Assembly (NCBI RefSeq): GCF_958979055.1
Contig: NC_084898.1
Coordinates: 1,808,001 to 1,872,000, forward strand
Length of the DNA: 64,000 bases
Direction: 5' to 3'
Source: Alnus glutinosa
Taxonomy: Eukaryota > Streptophyta > Magnoliopsida > Fagales > Betulaceae
The notes beneath the pieces were generated by a model, which saw only the letters and a list, made by a program, of their open reading frames with translations, had not been told where the DNA came from and made no database searches. Positions 20,902 through 32,537 of this stretch are shown here, one piece after another (position 1 is the stretch's first letter; the number at the start of each line of letters is the position of its first letter). Made by a program: the position numbers and the translations under genes.

Positions 20902-22754
20902 CTACCATTCCCTTTCACTTAGTTTCCACATACAATCAGGGAAGTAAGGTCTAGGAGGATGGACACTGATTTTGCATCGAGAACATTCTAGTGTCACGTC
21001 ATCAAATGGCTTCCAACAACCCTGACATTCGGGCGACTCTCTAGTCTTTTGGACAAAAGTGAAAAGATGTTCGTGATATTCACTTGTATAAGTACTTCCA
21101 ATCGTGATGCATGGATAGTTTTCAAGAACACATTCAGAATGAGCGGAAAAGTCGCATTCTTCACAATAATAAAACCAATGGTTCGGGTCTCTTTTTTCTT
21201 CGCAAATTAGACAATAAAATTCGTCGTCACAATATCTTACAACAGTACTATAGGTGAGCTTGAGGAAATGTGTGTCATATCTATGTCTTGCTACCAGTGG
21301 AAGATTTGCACATCTTATTCCCAAGATGAAATTGCAACTGATGCATACGTATACAAATTCCTCGTTGTCCTTAGGACAAGCTTTGCATTTTCTATAATTA
21401 GAATATAGAGCAAGGTAAAGGGAATGCTGATGACCTTCGTGTTTAAGGCTTTCCGGGATTGAACCACATTGAACGTCAAGGGTTTTGCCCCCCAAACATG
21501 TGTTACATTCATAGGTGAAGCCACGATGATGACGAGAACAAATATCACAAAAGAATACGCCACTCTTGGTAGATGCCTGTGGGAGGAGGGTAAGCGGGTG
21601 GAAAAAATCAAGTCGGTGTTTCTCAATCCTTGTGGGAAGTTTAGTACATCGAATATGGAGAAATAAGTTGCACTGCACACAGCTGTAAAACGGGACCGAA
21701 ATTATTAATTCCATACACCCCTCACAAAACTTATCATTGTTGATATCATCATCGCAGAGGATTAACTTATGTTGTTGATGACTGAAATGTTGGATCTCCC
21801 GAGGATGAGGTCCTTTGTCCTCTTCTTGATTGAGTGCCTTGATCAAATGAGTTTCATGGTCAACGGATTTATTGGGCACCGACTCACTACTTGCAAGCAA
21901 CTCCCCGTACAAATTCCTAAAACGTCTTAGGCATTCCGTGTGTAAAGTATAATTGCATTCCTGACAATAGTAAGCTGCATACTCTGTATTCACCTTTTCA
22001 AAGCAAATTCTACAAAATATGTTTTCATGCTTCTTTTTGATTTCAGGAAGAGAATAGACGAGGTTGAAGCAGTGATTGTGCAGCTTAATTTTGATTGTGC
22101 GTGGAATTTCAGCACATCTATAGTGAACCAAGATTTTGCAGATATTACATACTCTGTACGCAAGGTTCGTGATTTCCTCTCCACAAGCATCACAATTGAA
22201 CTGAATCCGCCTCAAGATTGAGAAGAATTCATGTTGGAGACAGTCATTAGGACTAACTGGCAAGGGGTTATAAGCACACTTGATGTCGAGTTTGAAACTG
22301 CACGAAGTACAACGGTAAAAGAAAGATCTATCGTGAGATCTACAACAAATATCACAGCAATTTTTGTTTAGCGGTTGGAGAGAAAGAGTACTATGAGGGT
22401 GAAGAGGGTGGTCTATATGATAAGATAGCTCAGTGCATGATTTATGAATTAGAAAGCTGCATTCAGAGACGGAGCATTTGTAGGCGGCACCCAATACTGG
22501 TTCATCGCACCCAGAGCAATAAACTTCCTTTTTGCCATCATTTTCCAGCTTTTCTCTGAAGTCTAAGCAATGCTCGTTGGATGACAGGTGAACGGGTTGG
22601 TTACAACATTCGACGCAATTGTGGAAGGAACCCTGTATTGGTTCGTGGCACCACAAGCAATCAACTTTCTTCTTCTTCTCACCATCTTTTTTCAGCTCTT
22701 CTCTGTAGATAAGTGGTGTCTACGATAGAAAGAGTCATGAATGCACAACTCCAT
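20902..22754 (-). pseudogene. DC1-domain protein copy B, full length but for one frameshift
   Basis: Nearly identical to the intact copy C (28448-30301): about ten C1-type Cys/His zinc modules and the same C-terminus, CMWKLSEREW. The ATG at 22754 starts MELCIHDSFYRRHH, but one A is missing in the A run at 22711-22712, so the frame fails about 15 codons in. From there to 20902 the correct frame is fully open for some 600 codons with no ATG near its start (the first codons are GAT TGC TTG TGG). A single recent break suggests a very young pseudogene, or an assembly error that should be confirmed with reads. Confidence 0.75.
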
Positions 22755-22759
22755 CTCTC

Positions 22760-24110
22760 TCTCTCTCTCTCACACACACACAGTACTCAACCGAGTCCGA
22801 GAGGGAGAGATGGTTAGAATTGAGATTTGCGATAAAGATTAATGTTGTTACGGAATGTGCATGGCAAGTTCCTTTGTACAATGGCATATACTGTGAAAAG
22901 ATAGAGCTTTACGGAGTGAAAAGATAGAGCTTTGGAATCATTACACCACACAATTCCACTTTTCTTACTCCAATTGAATTTACCGAGAAAATGGGGACTT
23001 ATATGCTGTGGCACTCGAACGAAGAAGGCAATGGTTGAACAGTTCAGATGATAACTAAGCTACAATATACAAATCTAACGGTTGATATTAATTAAAACCA
23101 TAACTGCCCTTTAAGCAATTATATACCCTGAGAAAATAAACCCCAACTGCTCCATTATGATGCATCGATCAGAGAAAAAGGCAAAGACATGCCTCTGATA
23201 ACGGGCAGTTATTAAGTGTGGTCACTCGCACCTTATAAAACCGAATGGACGGTTGAAATGATAGGAACTCTACTGGTCTAATAATCCAACGGTTGTTAAT
23301 CACAAAAATCTGGAAAAACGGTGTAAATGTTTTACACCCAGCTGAATTTCAATGCACTGACTGCGTCTTACGAGTCTAAGCATATTTATTAACAAGACAA
23401 AAGCTTAAAATTTTTTTTTAAAAAATAAACAGAAAAGAAGGTCGAATTACGATACAATGCGAGAGTGGTTGGGTGCACGCGGATATGTACAAATGCATCT
23501 TACGGACAAGATTTATTCTATTTACATTGTGATTTAGTCAACGGTCCTTACAAGCTCATACTAATGCTGAACGTTAAAGCGAAATACACCCAATTGCCTT
23601 TTGTATATGCGTCTGAAAACGCGGGTCCCACCATGTTAAACAAATGCAGCCGGTTTGAGAGTAGCAATAAATGCTACGAAACTCAAGATTCACACCTCTT
23701 ATCATCATTTAACCTCGAAATTCAAACCTATTTTCAAAAAAGTATTCGGGTTTTATTCGGCATGGTTGCGGGTATCGAGTTTTCGAATAAAAACTCGGTT
23801 CGAATATTGAATTATATTCGAACCAAACACACCTAAATAACTCAAACTCAAACGTTGTTGTTTCTTTACCAAATGTTAACGTCATTTTTGTCATTTTGTT
23901 GGTCCTAATTAGAGGAGATTGACATTTAATTTTTTGTAGTTTAAGAAAAATATTGACTCAATTGACAATTTGAAAAAAAAATAAACATTGACAATTGAAT
24001 AATAGTTTGAAAATAATAGTTATACTTTTTCAATTATAATAATATTTTTCTTCTAAACACCAAAATGCTATTAATTATTTACTAACGTTAACGGTTGTAA
24101 TTATTATAAC
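22760..24110. other. DC1 upstream and intergenic DNA
   Basis: 22760-22980 is the DC1 promoter region shared with 30310-30480 (CT/CA microsatellite, then TGTTACGGAATGTGCATGGC). 22980-24110 has mixed AT-rich DNA with no recognisable gene; the short open frame at 23465-23836 has no familiar motif. Confidence 0.55.
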
Positions 24111-24114
24111 AAAG

Positions 24115-24358
24115 AGCCAAAAAGAGTATACATTACATGCACAGTCAATTGCTCTTTCTACATCACTCTCTCATAATTTAGAATGTAGAGGGCCATTTCC
24201 ATCCAAAAAGTTTATCATCCTTTGTTGAGCCAAACGATGTCGCACTCTCAAAAGTAGCACGGCCTGATGGATGGCCAAAACAAAAGATGATGGAAAACCC
24301 TTAAGGCAATCTAGAAAGCATGTGGGTGGGTGAAAGTCGAAACCCCTTGTAATAGATG
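24115..24358. repeat. UBR7 3'-flank segment, copy 1 of 3
   Basis: CAATTGCTCTTTCTACATCA and GTTTATCATCCTTTGTTGA blocks recur at 31500-31950 and 39065-39470. Each copy lies on the low-coordinate side of UBR7 or a UBR7 fragment, so it marks the edge of the duplicated block. Confidence 0.7.
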
Positions 24359-24359
24359 A

Positions 24360-24598
24360 GGACAAAAATTTCTAAGTCCTTTTGTAAAATATTATATACA
24401 ACCCGCATATAAAATTGACATGTATTTTTTGGCATATGAGAAGTACATATTATTTTAATAACATGTGCTTCTCACATACTTTTTTAATAACATTAATAAA
24501 AAAAACATGTGCTTCTTACATGTTAAAAGGACACGTCATTCTTATATGTGGGTTATATAAAATTTCCTACAAACTGATTTGTAGAAAATTTATGTCCC
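24360..24598. mobile_element. MITE, same family as 7181-7510
   Basis: Inverted ends GGACAAAAATTTCT and AGAAAATTTATGTCCC with ACATGTG-rich interior. It interrupts the UBR7 3' flank; the copy at 31950-32035 lacks it at the same place. Confidence 0.7.
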
Positions 24599-24604
24599 AT
24601 TAAC

Positions 24605-27227
24605 AACATCTTCGTGGCAAATTCCATTGTTCAATTAAGGGCATTGTGATTTGTGAGAAGTCCAACCCAACTGGCCAAAACTCACAAACCAATGACCATA
24701 CATAAGAGCTGCATATTCTTCATATAAATTGCAGCATATCACTGACAAACAGGATCCACTTGCCTTCAAAATATTGCACTTCATAAGAAAAACCCCAATT
24801 AAGTTTCTAAATGCACAAGCACATAATTTATACAGCAACGTGCTTTGTGCTGGTAGCAGAATTCTAATTTAGAACAGTCTAAAACCATGTCATGCTTGTT
24901 TTCTGAATGTTTTTGAACTTGGATAGCTCCACAGTCAACTGGGAAGTTTACAGTTTACACACAGGAAACTGCAGTAAAGATTCAACAAAAAACTCACTCT
25001 ATGCGGCGGCGCTTCTTTGCAAGATTCTCGAAAACCTGGCGGACATCATCAGCTGTGATTGGCTTCGATGAGTCCTTTGACTCCTGAAAAGGAAAGAGAA
25101 GGGAAAAAAAAAATTACCAAACAAAAGGAAAATGCATATGCATACATGTTGTCACAGTACCTTAAAATAAAAAAATGGAACAAAGAAAACGCCAACTTCC
25201 ATGCCTTCCCTTGGCCCATTCTGCACTATAAAAGCAGTATATAGGCCATTAAGAAGTCTATAATCAAGGACATACCAGGAAAGAAGGAAGCTCATCTTTC
25301 ATATTTTGAATACCAATTAGAATCTCTATTTTCTCTATATGACCAAGTTTATTAAGTAAATTTAGCTCAGTTCCCTCCTGTTGCTGCAACTTTTCTTTCC
25401 TCTTCTGCGTTGCCATTTTCTCATACTCCGCAATTGAGTCCTCCTTGTCAAGCAGAAAAGCTATACGCTTCTTGCTGTAAAGAACTAAGCATTCTTCACA
25501 TCTGCAGAGGACATCGCGCCAAGTTTTGGAAAGAAACAGAGGTTTACTCTCTAAAACAGGAGAAGCAGCCCCCAGGTTAACTCCAAGAACACAGGTTGTA
25601 TATGGACAGGCATCTTTTATGCTTTGATTTGAACCTTCATTCTTCTGAGAATTTTCTCCCAGAGACAAACCTTCCCCATCAGAGACAGATGCAGAATCGG
25701 TTTTAGCGTGATCTTTTATAGGATAATTATGAGCATCGACGTCATTCTCTAGTTTTCCAGATCCACTAGCTGACGATGTACCTTCTGACACATTCTTATC
25801 CTTGTTAGTATCAACAATAGCATCACACTGCCTCCCTGCTGCCCATATGGATTGAGGATAGAATCCCAAAAAGGAAAAGGCGGTTGAGCAGGCCCTACAT
25901 ATAAAATCCTCATACAGAGGTTCACCTTCCTCATCTCTTGGAACTTGTGGTACAGTAGAAAGATGGGTATCAATTGAAAAAATGACAATTTGGAAGAAGA
26001 AAAAAAATGCTAAGCCAATTTAGAGAAGTATCTAAAATGATGTTGGTGGTTTTTTTTCGCCCCTTTTTTAGTCTACAGAAGGGGAGCAGAAGTTTTAAAA
26101 TTGTGGCTTGTCTTTAAAGAATGATTCAACAAACCACTTAAATGGGAAAAGAAGTGGAATGACGTCGAAATTCACAGGCACAAAAAGGAACAGTTTGCAT
26201 ATACCTTATCCACTGTGGCAGGAAAAGTTAAAATGAAACTCTTTGAAATAGAATGTTAGTTTCAGTTTCAGCAAACAATTGAGTACATAAACAGGATGAA
26301 GTGTTAAATAAATGACATCTGGAAACATAAAAATAAAAAAAGGGTAATGCTTTCATTATGTTAAGGCTAACTTTCTTTCAATGAATGGTGGGCACAAACA
26401 AAACATAAAATTGATGATATCACATAACACACAAAGAGGCGAGGGCCTCAGAGTTTGTGAAGAAGAGAGGCTCCCAAAAGCTCGTCTAATTGCAACCGAA
26501 GCCTAAATTTCACATACAAACCCAAGGTATGCAACTATAGCCGATAATCAATAATTTTAATACAAAGTACAGTGATCAAAAGGGTTTATGGATGCTTAAA
26601 TACAATATCAATATATTAACAATATTTCCTTTTATTAGGGTTGAGCTTAGAACATCACGGATCCAGAATAAACGAACCCTTTCAACTGATGACTTATGAT
26701 CTTAAGCCACATCATTTAACTAATCAACTTTTATTTTTACAGTATAATGGGATGGGGTGAAGACAGTACCAAAAAGACAGCTTCAGAGAATAACCAAATT
26801 TCTCAACAGAAAATACCACCCACGACAGATGGTGAACCCCAAAACATGGACTGGCTCGTGGTTGCCATGACTAATTGTAGGTGAAACCATAAGATGATTC
26901 ATGAAAGGTAAAAAGAACAAACAACAAAGGAAATAAAAATGATTTGGAGCCATTGTGAAAGCACAAGCAGCTAACCTCATCAGAAGGCTCAAGACCGAGA
27001 TGCTCCTCGTGAAACCAGTCCTCACATATACAGCACTGTATCATCTCTACTTGTTCTTCAACAACAGGATCAGGATAGGGCCAACCACACGTGCAGTATG
27101 AACCTTTGAAGTTATGATTATACAAATTCTCAACATTCTCTATATCTTTATTTGGGAAAAGCTTGCAGAAGAACTCCCCAAATTTTGAATTTCCAGAGTC
27201 ACACCTAAACTTTCACAGTTCCACAAT
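24605..27227 (-). pseudogene. UBR7 pseudogene, exons 3-5 only
   Basis: Copy of the 3' half of UBR7 with introns: exon 3 at 26976-27227, exon 4 at about 25276-25944, exon 5 at 24994-25083 and the 3' flank. Compared with the complete gene, exon 3 has lost nine bases after IVEL so that a TGA is formed, the exon 4 acceptor CAG has become CAA (25945-25946), and exons 1-2 (UBR box start) are absent. PHD residues YCTCGWPYPDP and CCICEDWFHEEHLG are still readable. It ends abruptly at about 27410 against a CslG fragment in the opposite strand. Confidence 0.88.
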
Positions 27228-27411
27228 CTTGTTCCAGTAGAGCAATAGAAACCACCATTAGATATAAGCATAGAGAAATTAGACAAGGTCAAGTATCCTT
27301 TAAAGTCTTTACAGAATTGATAAATATGATATGCTTAGTTTACATTAGTATTATAAATCTTCAGATAGTAGGCATAATGGATATATCAGTTCATAGCACA
27401 ACAGATACCAT

Positions 27412-27841
27412 CAAAGCAAAAGATTCGAGCAACGAGTGTTTGAGTTTGGAGTTCCATCGCCCATGTTTGTGCCGCTAACAGCTGCTGCAATTATCAACTT
27501 GGTCTCATTTGTTTGGGGGATTTTGATGATGAGCAAAAGATACGAGCAAGGAGTGTTTGAGTTTGGAGTTCCATCGCCCATGTTTGTGCCGCTAACAGCT
27601 GCTGCAATTATCAACTTGGTCCCATTTGTTTGGGGGATTTTGCTGGTTTTCAGAGGCAGCAAATTGGAGGAGCTGTTTCTGCAGATGTTCATAGCAGGTT
27701 TTGTGGTGGTGAACTCCTGGCCAATTTACAAAGCCAATGTGTTGAGAAGTGATAAAGGAAGGATGCCTGTTGGCACTGCCATAATTTCAACATTTCTGGC
27801 TTGTGGTCTTGTTGTTGCAGGTTCTCTCCCTATGGGGGGCT
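27412..27841 (+). pseudogene. CslG exon 6 fragment with internal 117-base duplication
   Basis: The last about 110 codons of CslG exon 6 (VFEFGVPSPMF..., TAAAIINL, WPIYKA) are present to the TGA. The first 39 codons are doubled: 27419-27535 and 27536-27652 are direct tandem copies, in frame. There is no exon start or acceptor; the left edge is a sharp junction with a UBR7 intron at about 27410. Confidence 0.88.
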
Positions 27842-28447
27842 GAGATTATGAACTTCAATTCGCTTTTAGTATTTATACATAAGCATTGCTTTCAAATTGA
27901 TGTTATTGTTAGAATATTAATTAAATGATCGAATCTTTATTTATTTTTAATTAGTTTAAGCTTTTGAAATAACTAGTAATTTAAACGAAAAATACTTGGT
28001 TCTTTAGGACCAAAAGCATATTGAATGTGTGAAAATTGCAACGCCAAAGAGAAGAAAAATTGCAGCAACAGATGGAAATGGTCAAAAGAAAATATCCAAT
28101 AAAAGGTAGAACACAAAAAAAGGCGAAACAATTAATTTCCACATAGCCAAACAGTAACTAAACTAGCCATTGAAAAAGCTTCAGTGCCAAGAATAAATTA
28201 TTTAATTGGACTTACATTCAACAATATTTTTTGATGAACAAGCATTGAATTAAAAGAAACAAAATACAAAGAGGGAGACCATTAGCAAGGACCCCCAAGA
28301 AAGAAACATAGCAGAAACCAGACAGTAAAGTAGTACAAACATTCCAGCCGAGTGTTCACTCAGGTTCAAGGACAGGATAGCAGAATAAAGAACAAGCTGC
28401 CAACCTCATCAAAAGACTCAAGACCAAGATGATCCACATGCATGAGA
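27842..28447. other. Duplicated-block spacer
   Basis: Repeats the CslG 3' flank, then a UBR7 intron 1 fragment (28110-28230), the DC1 3' flank (28230-28400) and the UBR7 exon 3 end (28403-28447), with the middle portion seen in the other two blocks deleted. No gene. Confidence 0.6.
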
Positions 28448-30301
28448 CTACCATTCCCTTTCACTTAGTATCCACATACAATCAGGGAAGTAAGGTCTAG
28501 GAGGATGGACACTGATTTTGCATTGAGAACATTCTAGTGCCACGTCATCAAATGGCTTCCTACAACCCTGGCATTCGGGCGACTCTCTAGTCTTTTGGAC
28601 AAAAGTGAAAGGATGTTCGTGATATTCACTTGTATAAGTACTTCCAATCGTGATGCATGGATAGTTTTCAAGAACACATTTGGAATGAGCAGAAAGGTCG
28701 CATTCTTCACAATAATAAAACCAATGGTTCGGGTTTCTTTTTTCTTCACAAATTAGACAATAAAATTCGTCGTCACAATATTTTACAACAGTACTATAGG
28801 TGAGCTTGAGAAGATGTGTGTCATATCTATGCCTTGCTACCAGTGGAAGATTTGCACATCTTATTCCCAAGATGAAATTGCAACTGATGCATACAAATAC
28901 ATAATCCTCGTTGTCCTCAGCACAAGCTTTGCATTTTCTATAATTAGAATATAGAGCAAGGTAAAGGGAATGCTGATGACCTTCGTGTTTAAGGATTTCC
29001 GGGATTGAACCACATTGAATGTCAAGGGTTTTGCCCCCAGAACATGTGTTACATTTGTAAGTGAAGCCACGATGATGACGAGAACAAATATCACAAAAGA
29101 ATACGCCACTCTTGGTAGATGCATGTGGGAGTAGGGTAAGCGGGTGGAAGAAATCAAGTCGGTGTTGCTCAATCCTTGTGGGAAGTTTAGTACATCGGAT
29201 ATGGAGAAATAAGTTGCACTGCACACAGCTGTAAAACGGGACCGAAATTATTAATTCCATACACCCCTCACAAAACTTATCATTGTTGATATCATCATCG
29301 CAGAGGATTAACTTATGTTGTTGATGACTGAAATGTTGGATCTCCCGAGGATGAGGTCCTTTGTCCTCTTCTTGATTGAGTGCCTTGATCAAATGAGTTA
29401 CATGGTCAACAGATTTATTGGGCATCGACTCACTACTTGCAGGCAACTCCCCGTACAAATTCCTAAAACGTCTTAGGCATTCCGTGTGGAAAGTATAATT
29501 GCATTCTTGACAATAGTAAGCTGCGTACTCTGTATTCACCCTTTCATAGCAGATTCTACAGAATATGTTTTCACGCTTCTTGATTTCAGGAAGAGAAAAG
29601 ACGAGGTTGAGGAAGTGATTGTGCAGCTTAATTTTGATAGTGCGTGGAATTTCAGCACACCTATAGTGAACCAAGATTTTGCAGATATTGCATACTCTGT
29701 AGGCGATGTTCGTGATTTCCTCTCCACAAGCATCACAATTGAACTGAATCTGCCTCGAGATGGAGAAGAATTCGTGTTGGAGACAGTCATTAGGACTAAC
29801 TGGCAAGGGGTTATTAGCACACTTGATGTCGAGTTTGAATCTGCATGAAGTACAACGGTAAAAGAAAGATCTATCATGAGATCTACAACAAATATCACAG
29901 AAATTTTTGTTTAGCGGTTGGAGAGAAAGAGTATGAGGGTGAAGAGGGTGGTCTATATGATAAGATAGCTCAGTGCATGATTTATGAATTAGAAAGCTGC
30001 ATTCGGAGACAGAGCATTTGTAGGCGGCACCCAATACTGGTTCGTCACACCCGGAGCAATAAACATTAACTTCCAGCTTGTTGCCATCATTTTCCAGCTT
30101 TTCTGTGAAGTCTAAGCAATGCTCGTTGGATGACATGTGAACGGGTTGGTTACAACATTCGACGCAGTTGTGGAAGGAACCCCGTATTGGTTCGTGGCAC
30201 CACGAGCAATCAACTTTCTTCTTCTTCTCACCCTCTTCCAGCTCTTCTCTGTAGATAAAGTGGTGTTTACGATAGAAAGAGTCATGAATGCACCATTCCA
30301 T
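28448..30301 (-). CDS. DC1-domain (Cys/His-rich C1) protein, copy C, intact
   Basis: Single-exon gene of 617 residues starting at the ATG 30301 (MEWCIHD), which aligns with the starts of copies B and D. About ten zinc modules of the DC1/C1_2 kind are spread over the whole length, each with C-x2-C, a later C-x2-C and H-x-C ligands. Examples are FCDICCRSHDRSFFYRC, FYSCVQCNLFLHIRC and WFYYCEECDLSAHSKC, often preceded by an H-x-H-x-L strand such as HEGHQHSLYLAL. No signal peptide, membrane segment or other domain. Such proteins bind zinc and perhaps diacylglycerol or proteins; several respond to pathogens and hormones, but this copy has no known partner. Only this copy of five in the window has a clean full-length frame. 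The open frame extends 15 codons further upstream without an ATG. Confidence 0.9.
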   Translation of the reverse strand: MEWCIHDSFYRKHHFIYREELEEGEKKKKVDCSWCHEPIRGSFHNCVECCNQPVHMSSNEHCLDFTEKLENDGNKLEVNVYCSGCDEPVLGAAYKCSVSECSFLIHKSCTELSYHIDHPLHPHTLSLQPLNKNFCDICCRSHDRSFFYRCTSCRFKLDIKCANNPLPVSPNDCLQHEFFSISRQIQFNCDACGEEITNIAYRVCNICKILVHYRCAEIPRTIKIKLHNHFLNLVFSLPEIKKRENIFCRICYERVNTEYAAYYCQECNYTFHTECLRRFRNLYGELPASSESMPNKSVDHVTHLIKALNQEEDKGPHPREIQHFSHQQHKLILCDDDINNDKFCEGCMELIISVPFYSCVQCNLFLHIRCTKLPTRIEQHRLDFFHPLTLLPHASTKSGVFFCDICSRHHRGFTYKCNTCSGGKTLDIQCGSIPEILKHEGHQHSLYLALYSNYRKCKACAEDNEDYVFVCISCNFILGIRCANLPLVARHRYDTHLLKLTYSTVVKYCDDEFYCLICEEKRNPNHWFYYCEECDLSAHSKCVLENYPCITIGSTYTSEYHEHPFTFVQKTRESPECQGCRKPFDDVALECSQCKISVHPPRPYFPDCMWILSEREW

Positions 30302-30836
30302 CTCTGTCTCTCTCTCTCTCACAGAGTACTTACTCAATGCACACAACCGAGTCCCAGAGGGAGAGATGGTTAGAATTGAGATTTGCGATAAAGATTAATG
30401 TTGTTACGGAATGTGCATGGCAAGTTCCTTTGTACAATGGCATATATTGTTAAAAGATAGAGCTTTGGAATCATTCCGTAATTGGCGGGTCAACTTTGGC
30501 CAATTGCGGCCCATTGTTTTTGTTCTTTCGTTTTTTTTTTTCCATGGTGGATCCCATTCCATGGTTTTTTTTTCTCCTTGCCTTTACACACTGAAAAAGA
30601 GATAACGTTAGATTCTGTGGTTGATGAATGTTGGCCAAATGTGGTGGATCCACACCATGTTATTGGATTAGGATTCAGTGAACAATAAAAAGTAGGAAAC
30701 ATTTTCTATACTTGTATTATTTGACAGGGAAAACTTGAAAGGGAACTTGCATGCACTGAAGTCTTTGGAATCACCTTGCTAGTCTACCAGCTATCCTGTA
30801 AGGTCCCCAAAAGAAATGGTCCCCCCAATTAAAAAC

Positions 30837-30837
<1 letters not shown>
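30302..30837. other. DC1 copy C upstream region
   Basis: CT/GA microsatellite leader (30300-30322) then the upstream block shared with 22850-22960 and 16140-16350. No clear TATA box was found. The shared sequence stops at about 30800, just before the poly-C tract. Confidence 0.55.

Positions 30838-30871
<34 letters not shown>
30838..30871. repeat. Poly-C run of 34 bases
   Basis: Uninterrupted C tract followed by GGGGCGGCGCACGG, in otherwise AT-rich DNA and exactly where the duplicated DC1 upstream block ends. Homopolymer C of this length is rare; it could be a genuine i-motif/G-quadruplex tract or an assembly join. Confidence 0.95.
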
Positions 30872-30873
<2 letters not shown>

Positions 30874-30989
30874 GGCGGCGCACGGAAGAAAAAGCTAGAA
30901 ATATATTTACCTTACTCCGAAGAAAGGATGCATGACCTATTGATGGACTCAACTCTTTTTAAATCCTAGGATAGAAATTAAGATAATCA

Positions 30990-31430
30990 GAAAAGAAATG
31001 AGTGTTTTCAGTCCGCTGAGCCACCACTTGGCCGGTTTGGTGGTCGAACCACTCCATGGTAGAAAAAAGAAAAAAAAAAATAATGTTTGATCGGTTTTGG
31101 CCTGGGGTGGTTGAACTACCCCCAAGAGCTACGGGAGTGATTCGGCCATCCCCAAAAGTCAAAACCCATCAATTTTTTATTTTTCTTTTTGCCATGGAGT
31201 GGTCGAATCACCCAATGAACCATCCCTCTTCTTCTTCTTTTTTATTCTTTTTTTTTTTCAATTTTCTTTTTTAAATTGTATTATTTTTTATTATTTATGT
31301 ATAATTTTTTAAAGATTTTTATTTTTAATTTTTAATTTTTTTTTACATAGTGCCACGTGTCAACCTCAGCGACACGTATCGTTAATATTTGGACAAAAAA
31401 TGTAACAGAGGTACCAAACAAATTTTTACC
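30990..31430. repeat. GGTGG-family repeat, third copy
   Basis: Diverged relative of 16930-17462 and 18170-18612: GGCCTGGGGTGGTTGAACTA, then CCACGTGTCAACCTCAGCGA near the end. No gene. Confidence 0.5.
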
Positions 31431-31499
31431 CCTAACTCAAGTACCACTTATAAAATAAATAAAAATTCAAATACTAAATTTATAAAAATCTAAAATTTA

Positions 31500-31950
31500 T
31501 AACAAAGTGAACCAAAAAGAGTATATATGATATGCACCGCCAATTGCTCTTTCTACATCACTCTCTCATAAGCATTGTAGTTTCCAAGGCAATCTATTGA
31601 ACTCAGATATTGATAGAAATAATTGACGAGTAGTCAGATTTATTAATCAAATTAGTGAAAGTTGTAAACAATGAAAAAAGTAAACCCACACTTAATCTTC
31701 CTTCCTACTAACTTCCCATACTACCCTTCGGTCCCAATATATAATTATCTTCTTGATCCTTACCTTTCTCTGGAAAATGTTGAAATAATTTAGGATGTAG
31801 AGGGCCATTTCCAAATTCCATCCAAAAAGTTTATCATCCTTTGTTGACCCAAACGATGTCGCACTCTCAAAAGTAGCACGGCCAAACAAAAAAATAATGG
31901 AAAACCCTCAAGGCAATCTAGAAAGCATGTGGGTGGGTGAAAGTTTAAAC
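31500..31950. repeat. UBR7 3'-flank segment, copy 2 of 3
   Basis: Same blocks as 24115-24358 and 39065-39470, here with the middle part (CTTCCTTCCTACTAACTTCC and CTACCCTTCGGTCCC) that is missing from the first copy. Confidence 0.7.
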
Positions 31951-32029
31951 CGCTTGTAATGCTGAACGATGAATTGTTTTTCTCTTAGAATGCCTATTAT
32001 TGTAACATTAGCCAGAAATTATAACAATG

Positions 32030-32530
32030 CCATTAATAACATCTTTGTGGCAAATTCCATTTGTTCAATTAAGGGCATTGTGATTTGTGAGGAGTCCAAC
32101 CCAACTGGCCAAAACTCACAAACCAAATGACCATACATTAGAGCTGCATATTCTTCATATACATTGCAGCATAGCACTGACAAACTGGATCCACTTGCCT
32201 TCAAAATATTGCACTTCATAAGAAAAGCCACAATTAAGTTTCTAAATGCACAAGCACATAATTTACACAGCAACGTGCATTTGGTAGCAGAATTCTAATT
32301 TAGAACAGTCTAAAACCATGTCATGCTTGTTTTCTGAATGTTTTTGAACTTGGATAGCTCCACAGTCAACTGGGAAGTTTACAGTTTACACATGCAGGAA
32401 ACTGCAGTAAAGATTCAACAAAAAACTCACTCTATGCGGCGGCGCTTCTTTGCAAGATTCTTGAAAACCTGGCGGACATCATCAGCTGTGATTGGCTTCG
32501 ATGAGTCCTTTGACTCCTGAAAAGGAAAGA
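32030..32530 (-). pseudogene. UBR7 last exon and 3' UTR fragment
   Basis: 32427-32516 repeats UBR7 exon 5 (ESKDSSKPITADDVRQVF ... KKRRRIE, stop) with its acceptor and first intron bases, and 32030-32426 repeats the 3' flank. No other exon follows; the intron breaks off at about 32534. Confidence 0.85.
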
Positions 32531-32537
32531 GAACCTT

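Noticed and set aside
23465-23836. 123-codon frame
   Set aside because: No known motif and no sign of conservation; intergenic.
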